A stretch of 64,000 nucleotides of DNA from Dromiciops gliroides (taxonomy: Eukaryota; Chordata; Mammalia; Microbiotheria; Microbiotheriidae). The position numbers were made by a program, and so were the translations under genes. Shown in pieces: positions 62,057 through 64,000 of the stretch (its first letter is position 1; each line of letters begins with the position of its first letter). Where the stretch lies: the NCBI RefSeq assembly GCF_019393635.1, contig NC_057861.1:742688732-742752731 (forward strand), written 5' to 3'. A model generated the notes under the pieces. That model had not been told where the DNA came from. It ran no database searches and saw nothing but the letters and a program-made list of their open reading frames with translations.

Positions 62057-63970
62057 CTTCTTCCTGCTATCATCTGTTCCTTATTTACTGTGATGACACT
62101 GACAAGTCGGTGGGGGTGAGTTGTGGTATTTCCCCCTCCTCGCACCCCCCCCTCATTGCTTAGAGAGAAGCTCTGAGAGGCAAAGAAAGTTGTCCAAAGC
62201 CACACAGCGAGGATGCAACAGTCCAGGTTGGATTCCTGAGATCCAGGGCTCTTTTTATCTCCCATAGCAAACCCCGTTTTAAGAAATGTAAATTAGAAAC
62301 AATGAGAACTACCCGAAGCGGCCAGGTGAGTTGGGTTTAGAAGCTACACAAGTGCTTTCTCTGGGCTGAAAACCTCCCCACCAGGCTGCATTCTCATGTT
62401 CCTGGGAAGGTTGACAGTGGCCCTGTCTGCCTGCTCATAATGGGGATGACCATCTAGATCAAATGTTTTTTGCCAAGTGTCCGATGCCTCCTGGTGACCC
62501 TGAGGGACACATTCTGTGGATGTGATTATTCCCGTTTTTCTGATGAGGCAAATGAGGCTTAGAGAAGTTCCTAGTCTTTTATCATCCCCACATAACTGGA
62601 AACTCTGATTATTTCTTTGGAGGCCTGGGAGGACCGTTTGATTCGAATTCAAGAAACCATCGACGAGTGGCTGAAAGTGCAGGCCCAGTGGTTGTACCTG
62701 GAGCCCATCTTCTGCTCGGAGGACATCATGCAGCAGATGCCAGAGGAAGGACGGCAGTTCCAGACGGTGGACAGGCACTGGAGGGACGTCATGAAGTACT
62801 GTGCTAAAGACCCAAAGGTGAAGGGGCTGGGGGCTGGCCAAGGGGGCTCTGAATAACCAAGGAGGGTCTCAGCCTTCCTCCCTATGGGAGGTACATTAGT
62901 CACTGCTGCAAATGTGTGGTTCGATTGGGCCATGTTGATCCACGACTTTCTTTCCATGAGGGAGCCTAATATGTGGCTCTCAATTAATTAAGCAAAATAC
63001 ATTCTGTAATTGGTCAAACTGTCAACGAACAAGCTTTTATTAAAGGACCTACTGTGTGCTTAGCTCTGGGTGCACAAAGAAAGGCAGAGGGAGGGTCCCT
63101 GCCCTCCAGAAACTTGAAATCCAATGGAGGAGACAGCACACAAACAGTAATGTTCTTTTTTTTTTTTTTTTTAGTGAGGCAATTGGGGTTAAGTGACTTG
63201 CCCAAGGTCACACAGCTAGTAAGTGTCAAGTGTCTGAGGTCAGATTTGAACTCAGGTCCTCCTGACTCCAGGGCCGGTGCTCTATCCACTGCGCCACCAA
63301 GCTGCCCCAAGCTAATTCATTTTAATGAGCAGGGCTCAGAAAAACTGCTCTGTCTATGTTTTCATGAGGCTTTTGGCGTTGTCCTATGTCCCTGCTCCTG
63401 CTCCTGCTTCCTCTGATGAACTCCCAGATGGATCTTTTCCTGTTCCTGTGTCTGATGAGCCTGTCTTCTTTCAGGTCCTCGCTGCCACATCTTTGACAGG
63501 CTTGCTGGAGAAACTGCAGAACTGCAACGACCTTCTGGATAAAATCATGAAGGGACTGAACGCTTACCTGGAGAAGAAGCGTCTCTTCTTCCCCCGGTAC
63601 GACGGCTGGGCTTGCGGGGTGGTTAGAACCCAGCCCGCTGCCCCTGGCCCCTGACCGAAGCATCCATGTTTCCCTGTCCTGCCCTAGCTTCTTCTTCTTG
63701 TCCAACGATGAGATGCTTGAGATCCTGTCGGAGACCAAAGACCCGCTGCGGGTGCAGCCGCACCTGAAGAAGTGCTTCGAGGGCATCGCCAAGCTGGAGT
63801 TCCTGCCCAACCTGGACATCAGGTCCATGTACAGCACCGAGGGCGAGCGGGTGGAGCTCATCTCCCTCATCTCCACGGCCGAGGCCCGAGGAGCCGTCGA
63901 AAAGTGGCTCATCCAGGTGGAGGACCTGATGCTGAAGAGCATCCACCAAGTCATCGCCATGGCCTGGGTG
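18712..63970 (+). CDS. DNAH12: Dynein axonemal heavy chain 12, first 21 coding exons (runs off the window)
   Basis: Twenty-one GT-AG exons with matching phases give 1115 codons beginning [20 protein letters not shown]. This is the N-terminal tail and the start of the linker of DNAH12, a single-headed inner-arm dynein of motile cilia and sperm flagella. Recognisable family blocks include [19 protein letters not shown]-type acidic stretches, [64 protein letters not shown], and the linker signature [20 protein letters not shown] with [10 protein letters not shown] (residues 916-980). Residues near 600-700 are charged and helical-looking. No AAA module is reached. The start ATG has A at -3, and exon 1 matches the family N-terminus. 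The gene lies head to head with PDE12, as in human. A SINE sits exactly on the exon 12 donor. No internal stop was found. Confidence 0.96.
19094..19252 (+). repeat. Short tRNA-CORE SINE
   Basis: Sense copy in the intron after DNAH12 exon 1; A-rich tail; flanks AAAGTCAATG on both sides. Confidence 0.87.
19315..19505 (-). repeat. MIR-like CORE-SINE
   Basis: Antisense: GCTTGCTATGTGCCAG, then ACAGATGGGGAAACCAAGGC and GACTTGCCCCGGGTCACACA. An older CORE-SINE class than the WSINE-type copies. Confidence 0.6.
20003..20093 (+). CDS. DNAH12: DNAH12 coding exon 2
   Basis: 91 nt, acceptor AATTTCAG, donor GTGAGT. Encodes the basic [20 protein letters not shown] followed by [10 protein letters not shown]. 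It closes the split codon of exon 1 and ends in phase 0. Confidence 0.88.
20253..20279 (+). CDS. DNAH12: DNAH12 coding exon 3 (27-nt microexon)
   Basis: Nine codons, MYSELRKRG, between the acceptor CTTCTTTTTTAG and the donor GTGAGT. The phase is 0 on both sides. The peptide matches the MTSEMKKKG segment that follows the PDYPQT block in the human protein (recalled, not aligned). Confidence 0.82.
20602..20750 (+). repeat. Short tRNA-CORE SINE
   Basis: Sense copy with A/G-rich tail between DNAH12 exons 3 and 4. Confidence 0.85.
20828..21020 (+). repeat. Ancient DNA-transposon-like repeat
   Basis: CCTCTGGCAGTCTGGGGAGG and CTCTGGACCCCTTCTTGAA, ending GGGTTAAGAACCC. Relatives at 33915-34490 and 53720-53910 share the ends CTTAACC/GGTTAAG, as expected of short inverted terminal repeats. 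Family not named. Confidence 0.45.
21586..21744 (-). repeat. Short tRNA-CORE SINE
   Basis: Antisense copy with a TG-rich tail region at 21590-21612. Confidence 0.85.
21745..22489. other. Intronic DNA, nothing recognised
   Basis: DNAH12 intron. A poly-C run lies at 22422-22434. The open frames at 21683-22161 begin in the SINE and have no family features. Confidence 0.4.
22490..22647 (-). repeat. Short tRNA-CORE SINE
   Basis: Antisense copy flanked by the perfect duplication ATTTGACAAACT. Confidence 0.88.
22770..23650 (-). mobile_element. L1 3' end
   Basis: Minus-strand L1 3' UTR plus the last part of ORF2. The frame at 23327-23548 reads [18 protein letters not shown] and [19 protein letters not shown], the ORF2p C-terminus. 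Interrupted by the SINE at 22842-22996. Confidence 0.78.
22842..22996 (-). repeat. Short tRNA-CORE SINE nested in L1
   Basis: Antisense copy with a long T tract; duplication TTTTATAAGATTTTT within the L1. Confidence 0.88.
24399..24588 (+). CDS. DNAH12: DNAH12 coding exon 4
   Basis: 190 nt, acceptor TCTTTCTAG, donor GTAAGT. Encodes [20 protein letters not shown], then [15 protein letters not shown] and [20 protein letters not shown]. Ends in phase 1. Confidence 0.94.
24660..24945 (-). repeat. MIR-like CORE-SINE with an internal (TG)n
   Basis: Antisense CORE-SINE (AGTTGAGGAAACTGAGGCAA, AGGGCCACACAGCTAGGAAG) interrupted by a run of about 16 TG units at 24753-24785. Confidence 0.6.
24950..26160. 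other. DNAH12 intron, little recognised
   Basis: Mostly unique-looking. A partial tRNA-CORE SINE (GAAGACCTGGGTTCAAATTT, CCTGGGCAAGTCACTTAGC) lies at about 26055-26130, and another SINE-like fragment at 25858-25910. Confidence 0.4.
26161..26879. other. DNAH12 intron, nothing recognised
   Basis: AT-rich intronic DNA without a repeat family I can name. Open frames here show no family similarity. Confidence 0.35.
26880..27036 (-). repeat. Short tRNA-CORE SINE
   Basis: Antisense copy flanked by GTTACTTCTCTT; its core has a 4-bp repeat (AGCTAGTTAGTAAG). Confidence 0.87.
27434..27506 (+). CDS. DNAH12: DNAH12 coding exon 5
   Basis: 73 nt, acceptor GCATTCTAG, donor GTGAGT. Encodes [20 protein letters not shown] then PESP. 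The phase matches exon 4. Confidence 0.9.
27753..27899 (-). repeat. Short tRNA-CORE SINE
   Basis: Antisense copy; flanks CCATGCTTTATGTT and CCATGTTTTATGTT differ at one base. Confidence 0.86.
27900..28674. other. DNAH12 intron, nothing recognised
   Basis: Unique-looking intronic sequence. The open frames at 28010-28600 match no known family. Confidence 0.35.
28675..28905 (+). repeat. MIR-like SINE with L2-type tail
   Basis: GGGTAGCTCAGTGGATAGAG, CORE (GACTCTGGGCAAGCCATTTA), then the L2-like tail AGTGCCTGACACATAGTAGG. A (CCCT)n tract follows at 28908-28947. Confidence 0.65.
29197..29266. repeat. (TC)n-(TA)n microsatellite
   Basis: About 26 TC units run directly into about 9 TA units, followed by degenerate TATC-type repeats to about 29330. 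Confidence 0.9.
29364..29475 (+). pseudogene. 5S rRNA pseudogene
   Basis: Matches 5S rRNA end to end except for a loss of about 10 nt near position 30. The internal control region is almost unchanged: AAGCTAAGCAGGGTCGGGCC, TGGTTAGT, TTGGATGGGAGACCACTTGG. It ends GTACTGTCAGCTT and is followed by A7. CTAGGA occurs on both sides. It has decayed in the 5' part and is probably a retroposed copy, not a functional rRNA gene. Confidence 0.85.
29485..29725 (+). repeat. Long RTE-tailed CORE-SINE directly after the 5S pseudogene
   Basis: GGACAGCTAGATGACACAGT head, CORE (GTGATCCTGGGCAAATCACT), then the RTE-like tail (GGCAAACCATTCCAATGTCT, GTTGTGATGAGTCCGGTAGG). It begins about 3 bp after the A7 tract of the 5S pseudogene. 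Confidence 0.75.
30143..30301 (+). CDS. DNAH12: DNAH12 coding exon 6
   Basis: 159 nt, acceptor TTTCCCCCTCAG, donor GTAGGA. Encodes [20 protein letters not shown] then [20 protein letters not shown]. Ends in phase 2. Confidence 0.93.
31143..33000 (-). mobile_element. Long L1 3' fragment
   Basis: Minus-strand L1: 3' UTR from about 31143, then the ORF2 C-terminus at 31515-31826 ([59 protein letters not shown]), then decayed ORF2 sequence up to about 33 kb. It contains a (TA)n tract. Its right edge nearly reaches DNAH12 exon 7. Confidence 0.78.
32125..32209. repeat. (TA)n microsatellite
   Basis: About 85 bp of nearly pure TA inside the L1 fragment. Confidence 0.9.
33093..33288 (+). CDS. DNAH12: DNAH12 coding exon 7
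   Basis: 196 nt, acceptor CCTTGCAATTAG, donor GTGAGT. Encodes [20 protein letters not shown] then [19 protein letters not shown]. The upstream intron is L1-derived almost up to the acceptor. Confidence 0.95.
33524..33563. repeat. (TTCC)n microsatellite
   Basis: About ten tetranucleotide units with one imperfect unit. Confidence 0.85.
34012..34190 (+). repeat. Short tRNA-CORE SINE
   Basis: Sense copy with a (CAAAAAA)n-like tail; duplication AAAAAACTTAT. Confidence 0.87.
34200..34435 (+). repeat. Long RTE-tailed CORE-SINE
   Basis: GGCAGCTAGGTGGTATAGTG head; tail CCCCAATGGGGTTACAAGGA, GTTGGATGTGACTGAAAACC. Confidence 0.82.
35031..35193 (-). repeat. Short tRNA-CORE SINE
   Basis: Antisense copy with a pyrimidine tract; flanks TATAATATATTCTTT and TATAATAAATTCCTT. 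Confidence 0.85.
35503..35691 (+). CDS. DNAH12: DNAH12 coding exon 8
   Basis: 189 nt, 63 whole codons, acceptor CTACAATCCAG, donor GTAGGA. Encodes [20 protein letters not shown] and later [20 protein letters not shown]. Confidence 0.95.
36388..36535 (+). repeat. Short tRNA-CORE SINE
   Basis: Sense copy with A-rich tail between exons 8 and 9. Confidence 0.86.
36670..36925 (+). repeat. MIR-like SINE with L2-type tail
   Basis: CORE TGTGACCCTGGGCAAGTCAC, AGTTTCCTCATCTGTAAAAA, GTTGTGAGGATCAAATGAGT, ending GTGCTTTATAAACTTTAAAG. Confidence 0.68.
36930..37060. repeat. TATA/CATA-rich microsatellite region
   Basis: Degenerate TA and ATAC repeats with a short unique interruption near 37000-37035. Confidence 0.6.
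37111..37270 (+). repeat. Short tRNA-CORE SINE
   Basis: Sense copy with (CCAAAAA)n tail; flanks AAAACCACTGCATG and AAAACCCACTGCATG. Confidence 0.87.
37319..37494 (+). repeat. Short tRNA-CORE SINE
   Basis: Sense copy with (CAAAAA)n tail; duplication AAAAACCATAGTGCT. Confidence 0.88.
37917..38016. repeat. CA/TA microsatellite
   Basis: Imperfect ACAC, CATA and TATA units ending in GAGAGAGCGCGCGC. Confidence 0.7.
38587..38743 (+). CDS. DNAH12: DNAH12 coding exon 9
   Basis: 157 nt, acceptor GGATTTCTTAG, donor GTACGT. Encodes [20 protein letters not shown] then [20 protein letters not shown]. Ends in phase 1. Confidence 0.93.
38760..39456. other. DNAH12 intron 9, nothing recognised
   Basis: Unique-looking DNA between exons 9 and 10 with no repeat I can name. 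Confidence 0.4.
39457..39548 (+). CDS. DNAH12: DNAH12 coding exon 10
   Basis: 92 nt, acceptor TTTAATTTGCAG, donor GTGAGT. Encodes [20 protein letters not shown] then [11 protein letters not shown]. Confidence 0.93.
39690..39940 (-). repeat. MIR-like CORE-SINE
   Basis: Antisense: TCATTTGATCCTCACAACAA, CCCTGGGAGGTGGGTGCTGT, CTGGTCCAGGGTCACACAAC. Confidence 0.62.
40148..40310 (-). repeat. Short tRNA-CORE SINE with (AAC)n tail
   Basis: Antisense copy whose tail on the plus strand is (GTT)8 followed by T6. Confidence 0.87.
40443..40564 (-). repeat. Short tRNA-CORE SINE, internally deleted
   Basis: Antisense copy missing about 30 bp between GAGGCTGGATTTG and CTTTATCCACTG. Confidence 0.85.
40565..41045 (-). 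mobile_element. L1 3' UTR fragment
   Basis: Minus-strand copy of the same L1 3' region as at 22770 and 31143: CAAATCACATGTAAGTACAA, GCAATTCAATATAAGCTATA, TTGGACCATTGCATTGCTGA. Confidence 0.7.
41060..41215 (-). repeat. MIR-like SINE fragment
   Basis: ATAACATTTATATAGTGCCT and CACAATAGCCCAGCAAAGTA on the plus strand; diverged. Confidence 0.5.
41260..41297. repeat. (AATC)n microsatellite
   Basis: Nine or so AATC units, perfect. Confidence 0.9.
41325..42200 (-). mobile_element. HAL1-related fragment with pre-fusion structure
   Basis: It shares the 3' region of the two larger HAL1 copies (GGGTTAGATACATTACTCCA, GAGCCAATTCTGATGAGTGT) but has only one copy of the ~115-bp unit that is doubled in them. 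It contains the plus-strand SINE segment (41759-41910) with its own A tail, then about 190 bp absent from the other two, then the ORF1 C-terminus. Read on the minus strand, ORF1 here ends [20 protein letters not shown] and a stop before the SINE. Confidence 0.7.
41759..41910 (+). repeat. Short SINE-derived segment of the HAL1 family
   Basis: GGGGGCAGCTAGGTGACACA through GTCACCTAACCCCAGCCACC and A9. The equivalent segment sits at the same place in the HAL1 copies at 16805-16940 and 44625-44745, so it is part of the family rather than three separate insertions. Confidence 0.75.
42467..42672 (-). mobile_element. Probable LTR fragment of an ancient endogenous retrovirus
   Basis: On the minus strand there is a TATAAAAG box, then AATAAATCTC, then an end CCACCCACAACA. 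This order looks like the promoter, poly(A) signal and terminus of an LTR. Its upstream part is missing or merged with an RTE-like SINE tail (to about 42750). Broken; family unknown. Confidence 0.4.
42965..43122 (+). repeat. Short tRNA-CORE SINE
   Basis: Sense copy with (CAAA)n tail; flanks AATTTGCTATTCCT and AATTTACTATTCCT. Confidence 0.88.
43200..43275. repeat. (TATG)n-type microsatellite
   Basis: Imperfect GTATGTAT and TATATG units; a 12-base poly-C lies just upstream near 43167-43179. Confidence 0.7.
43497..46409 (-). mobile_element. Full-length HAL1 (half-L1)
   Basis: Flanked by a 17-bp duplication with one mismatch (CCAGCTCATCATTTCTT at 43480-43496, CCAGGTCATCATTTCTT at 46410-46426). 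Its 5' end has GGAGCCAAGATGGCGGA, the YY1-type motif found at the start of full-length L1s. There is ORF1 at 45719-44623, then the duplicated ~115-bp unit (about 44261-44490), then the L1 3' UTR and poly(A). No ORF2. It needs L1 proteins in trans. Confidence 0.85.
44623..45719 (-). pseudogene. HAL1 ORF1 with SINE-derived C-terminus
   Basis: Two open blocks cover the whole L1 ORF1p plan. The first (45719-45318) holds the N-terminus [20 protein letters not shown] and a heptad-rich coiled coil. The second (about 45321-44623) holds the RRM-like [16 protein letters not shown], the C-terminal domain [20 protein letters not shown] and [18 protein letters not shown]. They are joined at an A8 run with a one-base slip. 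The last 40 or so residues ([20 protein letters not shown] onward) are read from antisense SINE sequence and match the antisense translation of other SINEs here ([18 protein letters not shown]). Confidence 0.82.
46492..47045 (-). mobile_element. Solo LTR of an ancient endogenous retrovirus
   Basis: A 554-bp element with matched ends (TGTCACGAGG...TTCTCACA on the plus strand), inserted in the older L1. Flanking 4-mers ACAG and ATAG may be a diverged duplication. An AATAAATGTT poly(A)-type signal is on the minus strand. A lone LTR with no internal genes; unrelated in sequence to the LTR at 15535-15904. Confidence 0.68.
47456..47634 (+). CDS. DNAH12: DNAH12 coding exon 11
   Basis: 179 nt, acceptor TCTAACTTTTAAG, donor GTGAGT. 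Encodes [20 protein letters not shown] then [20 protein letters not shown]. Ends in phase 2. The preceding 8-kb intron contains the nested HAL1/L1/LTR stack. Confidence 0.94.
47635..48939. other. DNAH12 intron 11, mostly unique
   Basis: No gene seen. Imperfect TATG/TATA repeats at about 48725-48890. The remainder has no repeat I can name. Confidence 0.45.
48940..49098 (+). repeat. Short tRNA-CORE SINE
   Basis: Sense copy with a poly-C interruption before its A tail; flanks AGAATGACTTGTATCTA. Confidence 0.88.
49655..49745 (-). mobile_element. Short L1 3' end fragment
   Basis: TTTTGAGTTCCAAATTCTAT and CCCTGAGGTGGTAAGCAGTG on the plus strand; ends about 100 bp before exon 12. Confidence 0.55.
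49849..49984 (+). CDS. DNAH12: DNAH12 coding exon 12, donor duplicated by a SINE
   Basis: 136 nt, acceptor ATTTACAG. Encodes [20 protein letters not shown] then [20 protein letters not shown] and ends ATCCAG. The donor at 49985 is GTAAGG, whose last two bases come from the SINE that starts at 49989. A second copy of the exon end and donor (ATCCAG|GTAAAA) lies at 50145. Use of the second site would add 160 nt and lead to an early stop in exon 13. Confidence 0.92.
49989..50134 (+). repeat. Short tRNA-CORE SINE inserted on the exon 12 splice donor
   Basis: Sense copy with A12 tail. The target duplication AAGAATCCAGGTAA (49975-49988 and 50135-50148) spans the last bases of DNAH12 exon 12 and the first four intron bases. 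Confidence 0.93.
50200..51500. other. DNAH12 intron 12, no gene recognised
   Basis: Relatively GC-rich, unique-looking DNA with a MIR-like fragment near 50740-50800 (CAGATGAGAAAACTGAGACC). The open frames match no family. Confidence 0.4.
51501..51626 (+). CDS. DNAH12: DNAH12 coding exon 13
   Basis: 126 nt, 42 codons, acceptor CTTTTGCAG, donor GTAAGT. Encodes [20 protein letters not shown] then [20 protein letters not shown]. Confidence 0.94.
51716..51918 (+). repeat. Long RTE-tailed CORE-SINE
   Basis: GGGCAGCTAGGTGGCACAGT head with a short insertion (CATCTTGGAGAG), CORE, and the tail ACACTCCAGTATCTCTGCCA. Confidence 0.8.
52411..52870 (-). repeat. Long RTE-tailed CORE-SINE, interrupted
   Basis: Antisense: GTTGCTGTTCAGCCATTTCA, TCGTGTCCAACTCTCCGTGA, then after the nested SINE AATGAGGAAACTGAGGCAAG. 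Confidence 0.78.
52582..52744 (-). repeat. Short tRNA-CORE SINE nested in the SINE at 52411-52870
   Basis: Antisense copy flanked by CCAGCTCATTTTA inside the longer SINE. The same nesting pattern is seen at 424-812. Confidence 0.88.
53247..53394 (-). repeat. Short tRNA-CORE SINE
   Basis: Antisense copy flanked by TCTATATAACTCT. Confidence 0.88.
53720..53910 (+). repeat. Ancient DNA-transposon-like repeat
   Basis: TTTAACCTTTTTTGTGTGTC, CCCTTTGGCAGCCTGGCGAA, ending CCTGGTTAAGAACC; same family as at 20828 and 33915. Confidence 0.5.
54137..54306 (-). repeat. Short tRNA-CORE SINE with (AAAC)n tail
   Basis: Antisense copy; tail reads (GTTT)n on the plus strand; duplication TTGCATAAACT. Confidence 0.88.
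54307..55112. other. DNAH12 intron 13 end, no gene recognised
   Basis: AT-rich. A diverged repeat fragment (AGATTGTGAGCCCCTTGAGG, GCATGTATACAGTAGCTAAT) lies at about 54775-54900. Confidence 0.4.
55113..55247 (+). CDS. DNAH12: DNAH12 coding exon 14
   Basis: 135 nt, 45 codons, acceptor TTATTACATAG, donor GTCAGG. Encodes the charged helix [20 protein letters not shown] then [20 protein letters not shown]. Confidence 0.94.
55265..55375 (+). repeat. Diverged tRNA-CORE SINE
   Basis: CTGAGTCAGAAGGATCTGGG, TTCAGATCTTGCCTCTTGCA and GACAAGTCACTTAACATCTC; starts just after exon 14. Confidence 0.55.
56342..56528 (-). repeat. Short tRNA-CORE SINE with a (TTTTC)n tract
   Basis: Antisense copy; the tail on the plus strand is a TTTCT/TTTTC microsatellite at 56341-56380; duplication CTCTCTAGTTCTGATCTT. 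Confidence 0.87.
56906..57099 (+). CDS. DNAH12: DNAH12 coding exon 15
   Basis: 194 nt, acceptor TTGCTTTCAG, donor GTAATT (weak at +5). Encodes [20 protein letters not shown] then [20 protein letters not shown]. Ends in phase 2 inside the Arg of KR. Confidence 0.94.
57310..57470 (-). repeat. MIR-like ancient SINE fragment
   Basis: TCATAGATTTAGGGCTGAAA, TATAGATGAAGAAACTGAAC, CCAAAGGTCACACAGGTAAT on the plus strand. Confidence 0.5.
57892..58135 (+). CDS. DNAH12: DNAH12 coding exon 16
   Basis: 244 nt, acceptor CTTCCTCCAG, donor GTAGGA. Encodes [20 protein letters not shown], a Lys-rich run [17 protein letters not shown], and [18 protein letters not shown] long antisense open frame here is a shadow. 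Confidence 0.95.
58136..59560. other. DNAH12 intron 16, no gene recognised
   Basis: Unique-looking DNA with a purine-rich stretch at about 58960-59440. No repeat family named before the tandem SINEs. Confidence 0.4.
59565..59727 (-). repeat. Tandem SINE unit A
   Basis: Antisense short SINE preceded by CCCTGCATTGCTTT and carrying GTCTGAAGCC where most copies have GTCTGAGGCC. Confidence 0.87.
59738..59888 (-). repeat. Tandem SINE unit B
   Basis: Antisense short SINE preceded by a second CCCTGCATTGCTTT (59724-59737). Shares GTCTGAAGCC with A, and AAGGGTCTGAAGCC with C. Confidence 0.87.
59900..60043 (-). repeat. Tandem SINE unit C, next to exon 17
   Basis: Antisense short SINE preceded by a third CCCTGCATTGCTTT (59886-59899). 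It ends at CCACCTAA without the usual GCTGCCCC head, 27 bp before the exon 17 acceptor. Confidence 0.85.
60071..60256 (+). CDS. DNAH12: DNAH12 coding exon 17
   Basis: 186 nt, 62 codons, acceptor CTCATAATTAG, donor GTAAGC. Encodes [20 protein letters not shown] then [25 protein letters not shown] ends only about 27 bp before the exon. Confidence 0.95.
60289..60440 (+). repeat. Short tRNA-CORE SINE
   Basis: Sense copy with (CAA)n-rich tail, 33 bp after exon 17. Confidence 0.84.
60599..60990 (+). repeat. MIR-like SINE with L2-type tail, interrupted
   Basis: GGGGACAGCAGGTGGTGCAG head; tail TATCAGGTTGTTGTAAGGAC and GTAAAGTGCTTTGAAAACCT; split by the SINE at 60806-60962. Confidence 0.65.
60806..60962 (+). 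repeat. Short tRNA-CORE SINE nested in a MIR-like SINE
   Basis: Sense copy flanked by GAAAACCTTAGAATG. Confidence 0.88.
61252..61452 (+). CDS. DNAH12: DNAH12 coding exon 18
   Basis: 201 nt, 67 codons, acceptor CTCTTCCTAG, donor GTAGAG. Encodes [20 protein letters not shown] then [20 protein letters not shown], a conserved dynein tail block. Confidence 0.95.
61845..61920. repeat. TATA/CATA-rich microsatellite
   Basis: Imperfect ATATATAC and TATATG repeats in intron 18. Confidence 0.65.
61992..62055. repeat. (AAT)21 microsatellite
   Basis: About 21 perfect trinucleotide units; likely length-polymorphic. Confidence 0.92.
62623..62817 (+). CDS. DNAH12: DNAH12 coding exon 19 (linker signature)
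   Basis: 195 nt, 65 codons, acceptor TTTCTTTGGAG, donor GTGAAG. Encodes [40 protein letters not shown] and [20 protein letters not shown], the typical start of the dynein linker domain. Confidence 0.96.
63155..63308 (-). repeat. Short tRNA-CORE SINE
   Basis: Antisense copy with T18-type tract in the intron before exon 20. Confidence 0.87.
63475..63596 (+). CDS. DNAH12: DNAH12 coding exon 20
   Basis: 122 nt, acceptor TTCTTTCAG, donor GTACGA. Encodes [20 protein letters not shown] then [17 protein letters not shown] (split Arg codon). Confidence 0.94.
63688..63970 (+). CDS. DNAH12: DNAH12 coding exon 21 (3' edge near window end)
   Basis: The acceptor GCCCTAG ends at 63687. Encodes [40 protein letters not shown] and [20 protein letters not shown]. 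The 3' end is placed at GTG|GTGCGT (63970/63971), which leaves phase 0; the next exon is outside, so this donor is less certain than the others. Confidence 0.85.
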
Positions 63971-64000
63971 GTGCGTGTCCCGCGGCTCTGCAGAGCCGCC

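Noticed and set aside
62344-62841. A 165-codon minus-strand open frame
   Set aside because: Antisense shadow of DNAH12 exon 19; the sense strand has the dynein linker signature with exact splice sites.
63322-63960. A 212-codon minus-strand open frame
   Set aside because: Antisense shadow of DNAH12 exons 20 and 21.

Overview
This is a stretch of vertebrate nuclear DNA, almost certainly from a marsupial and probably an Australian one. It is crowded with short tRNA-headed CORE-type SINEs (head GGGGCAGCTAGGTGG, B box GAGTTCAAATCC, core GGGCAAGTCACTTAACC) of the kind known as WSINE/WALLSI/MAR1. It also holds longer SINEs with an RTE-like tail, marsupial-type L1 and half-L1 (HAL1) elements, and solo LTRs. 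The genus assignment is inference; the repeat content is read directly.

Two protein genes are present, head to head. On the minus strand, PDE12 (mitochondrial 2'-phosphodiesterase/poly(A) deadenylase) is complete in three coding exons between 9920 and 6607 and encodes 610 residues. On the plus strand, DNAH12 (axonemal inner-arm dynein heavy chain 12) starts at 18712 and runs off the right edge. I placed 21 consecutive coding exons, all with GT-AG introns and compatible phases, giving the first 1115 codons (tail and start of the linker). The motor domain lies outside. The PDE12-DNAH12 neighbourhood is the same as in human 3p14.3.

Layout. 1-5.3 kb: intergenic or distal 3' sequence with SINEs, including a close inverted pair. 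5.3-9.9 kb: PDE12 3' UTR and coding exons. 8.5-11 kb: the PDE12 CpG island. 11-13.7 kb: repeats. 13.9-14.6 kb: a second CpG island, the likely DNAH12 promoter. 14.6-18.7 kb: probable first DNAH12 intron, mostly a HAL1 copy split by a solo LTR that carries a CTCF-like motif. 18.7-64 kb: DNAH12 exons among SINEs, L1 pieces, a 5S rRNA pseudogene, MIR-like SINEs and microsatellites. A nested stack at 43.3-47.4 kb holds L1, full-length HAL1 and a second solo LTR.

The most interesting readings are these. A SINE inserted exactly across the 5' splice site of DNAH12 exon 12, so its target-site duplication carries a second copy of the splice donor. A HAL1 lineage has an ORF1 protein that ends in a peptide read from an antisense SINE, and a third copy shows the apparent pre-fusion state. 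Three tandem SINE units abut the exon 17 acceptor. A 5S rRNA pseudogene is joined to the head of a SINE. No prokaryotic-type system, CRISPR array or intact selfish element was seen. All calls come from reading alone; no alignment or database search was run.
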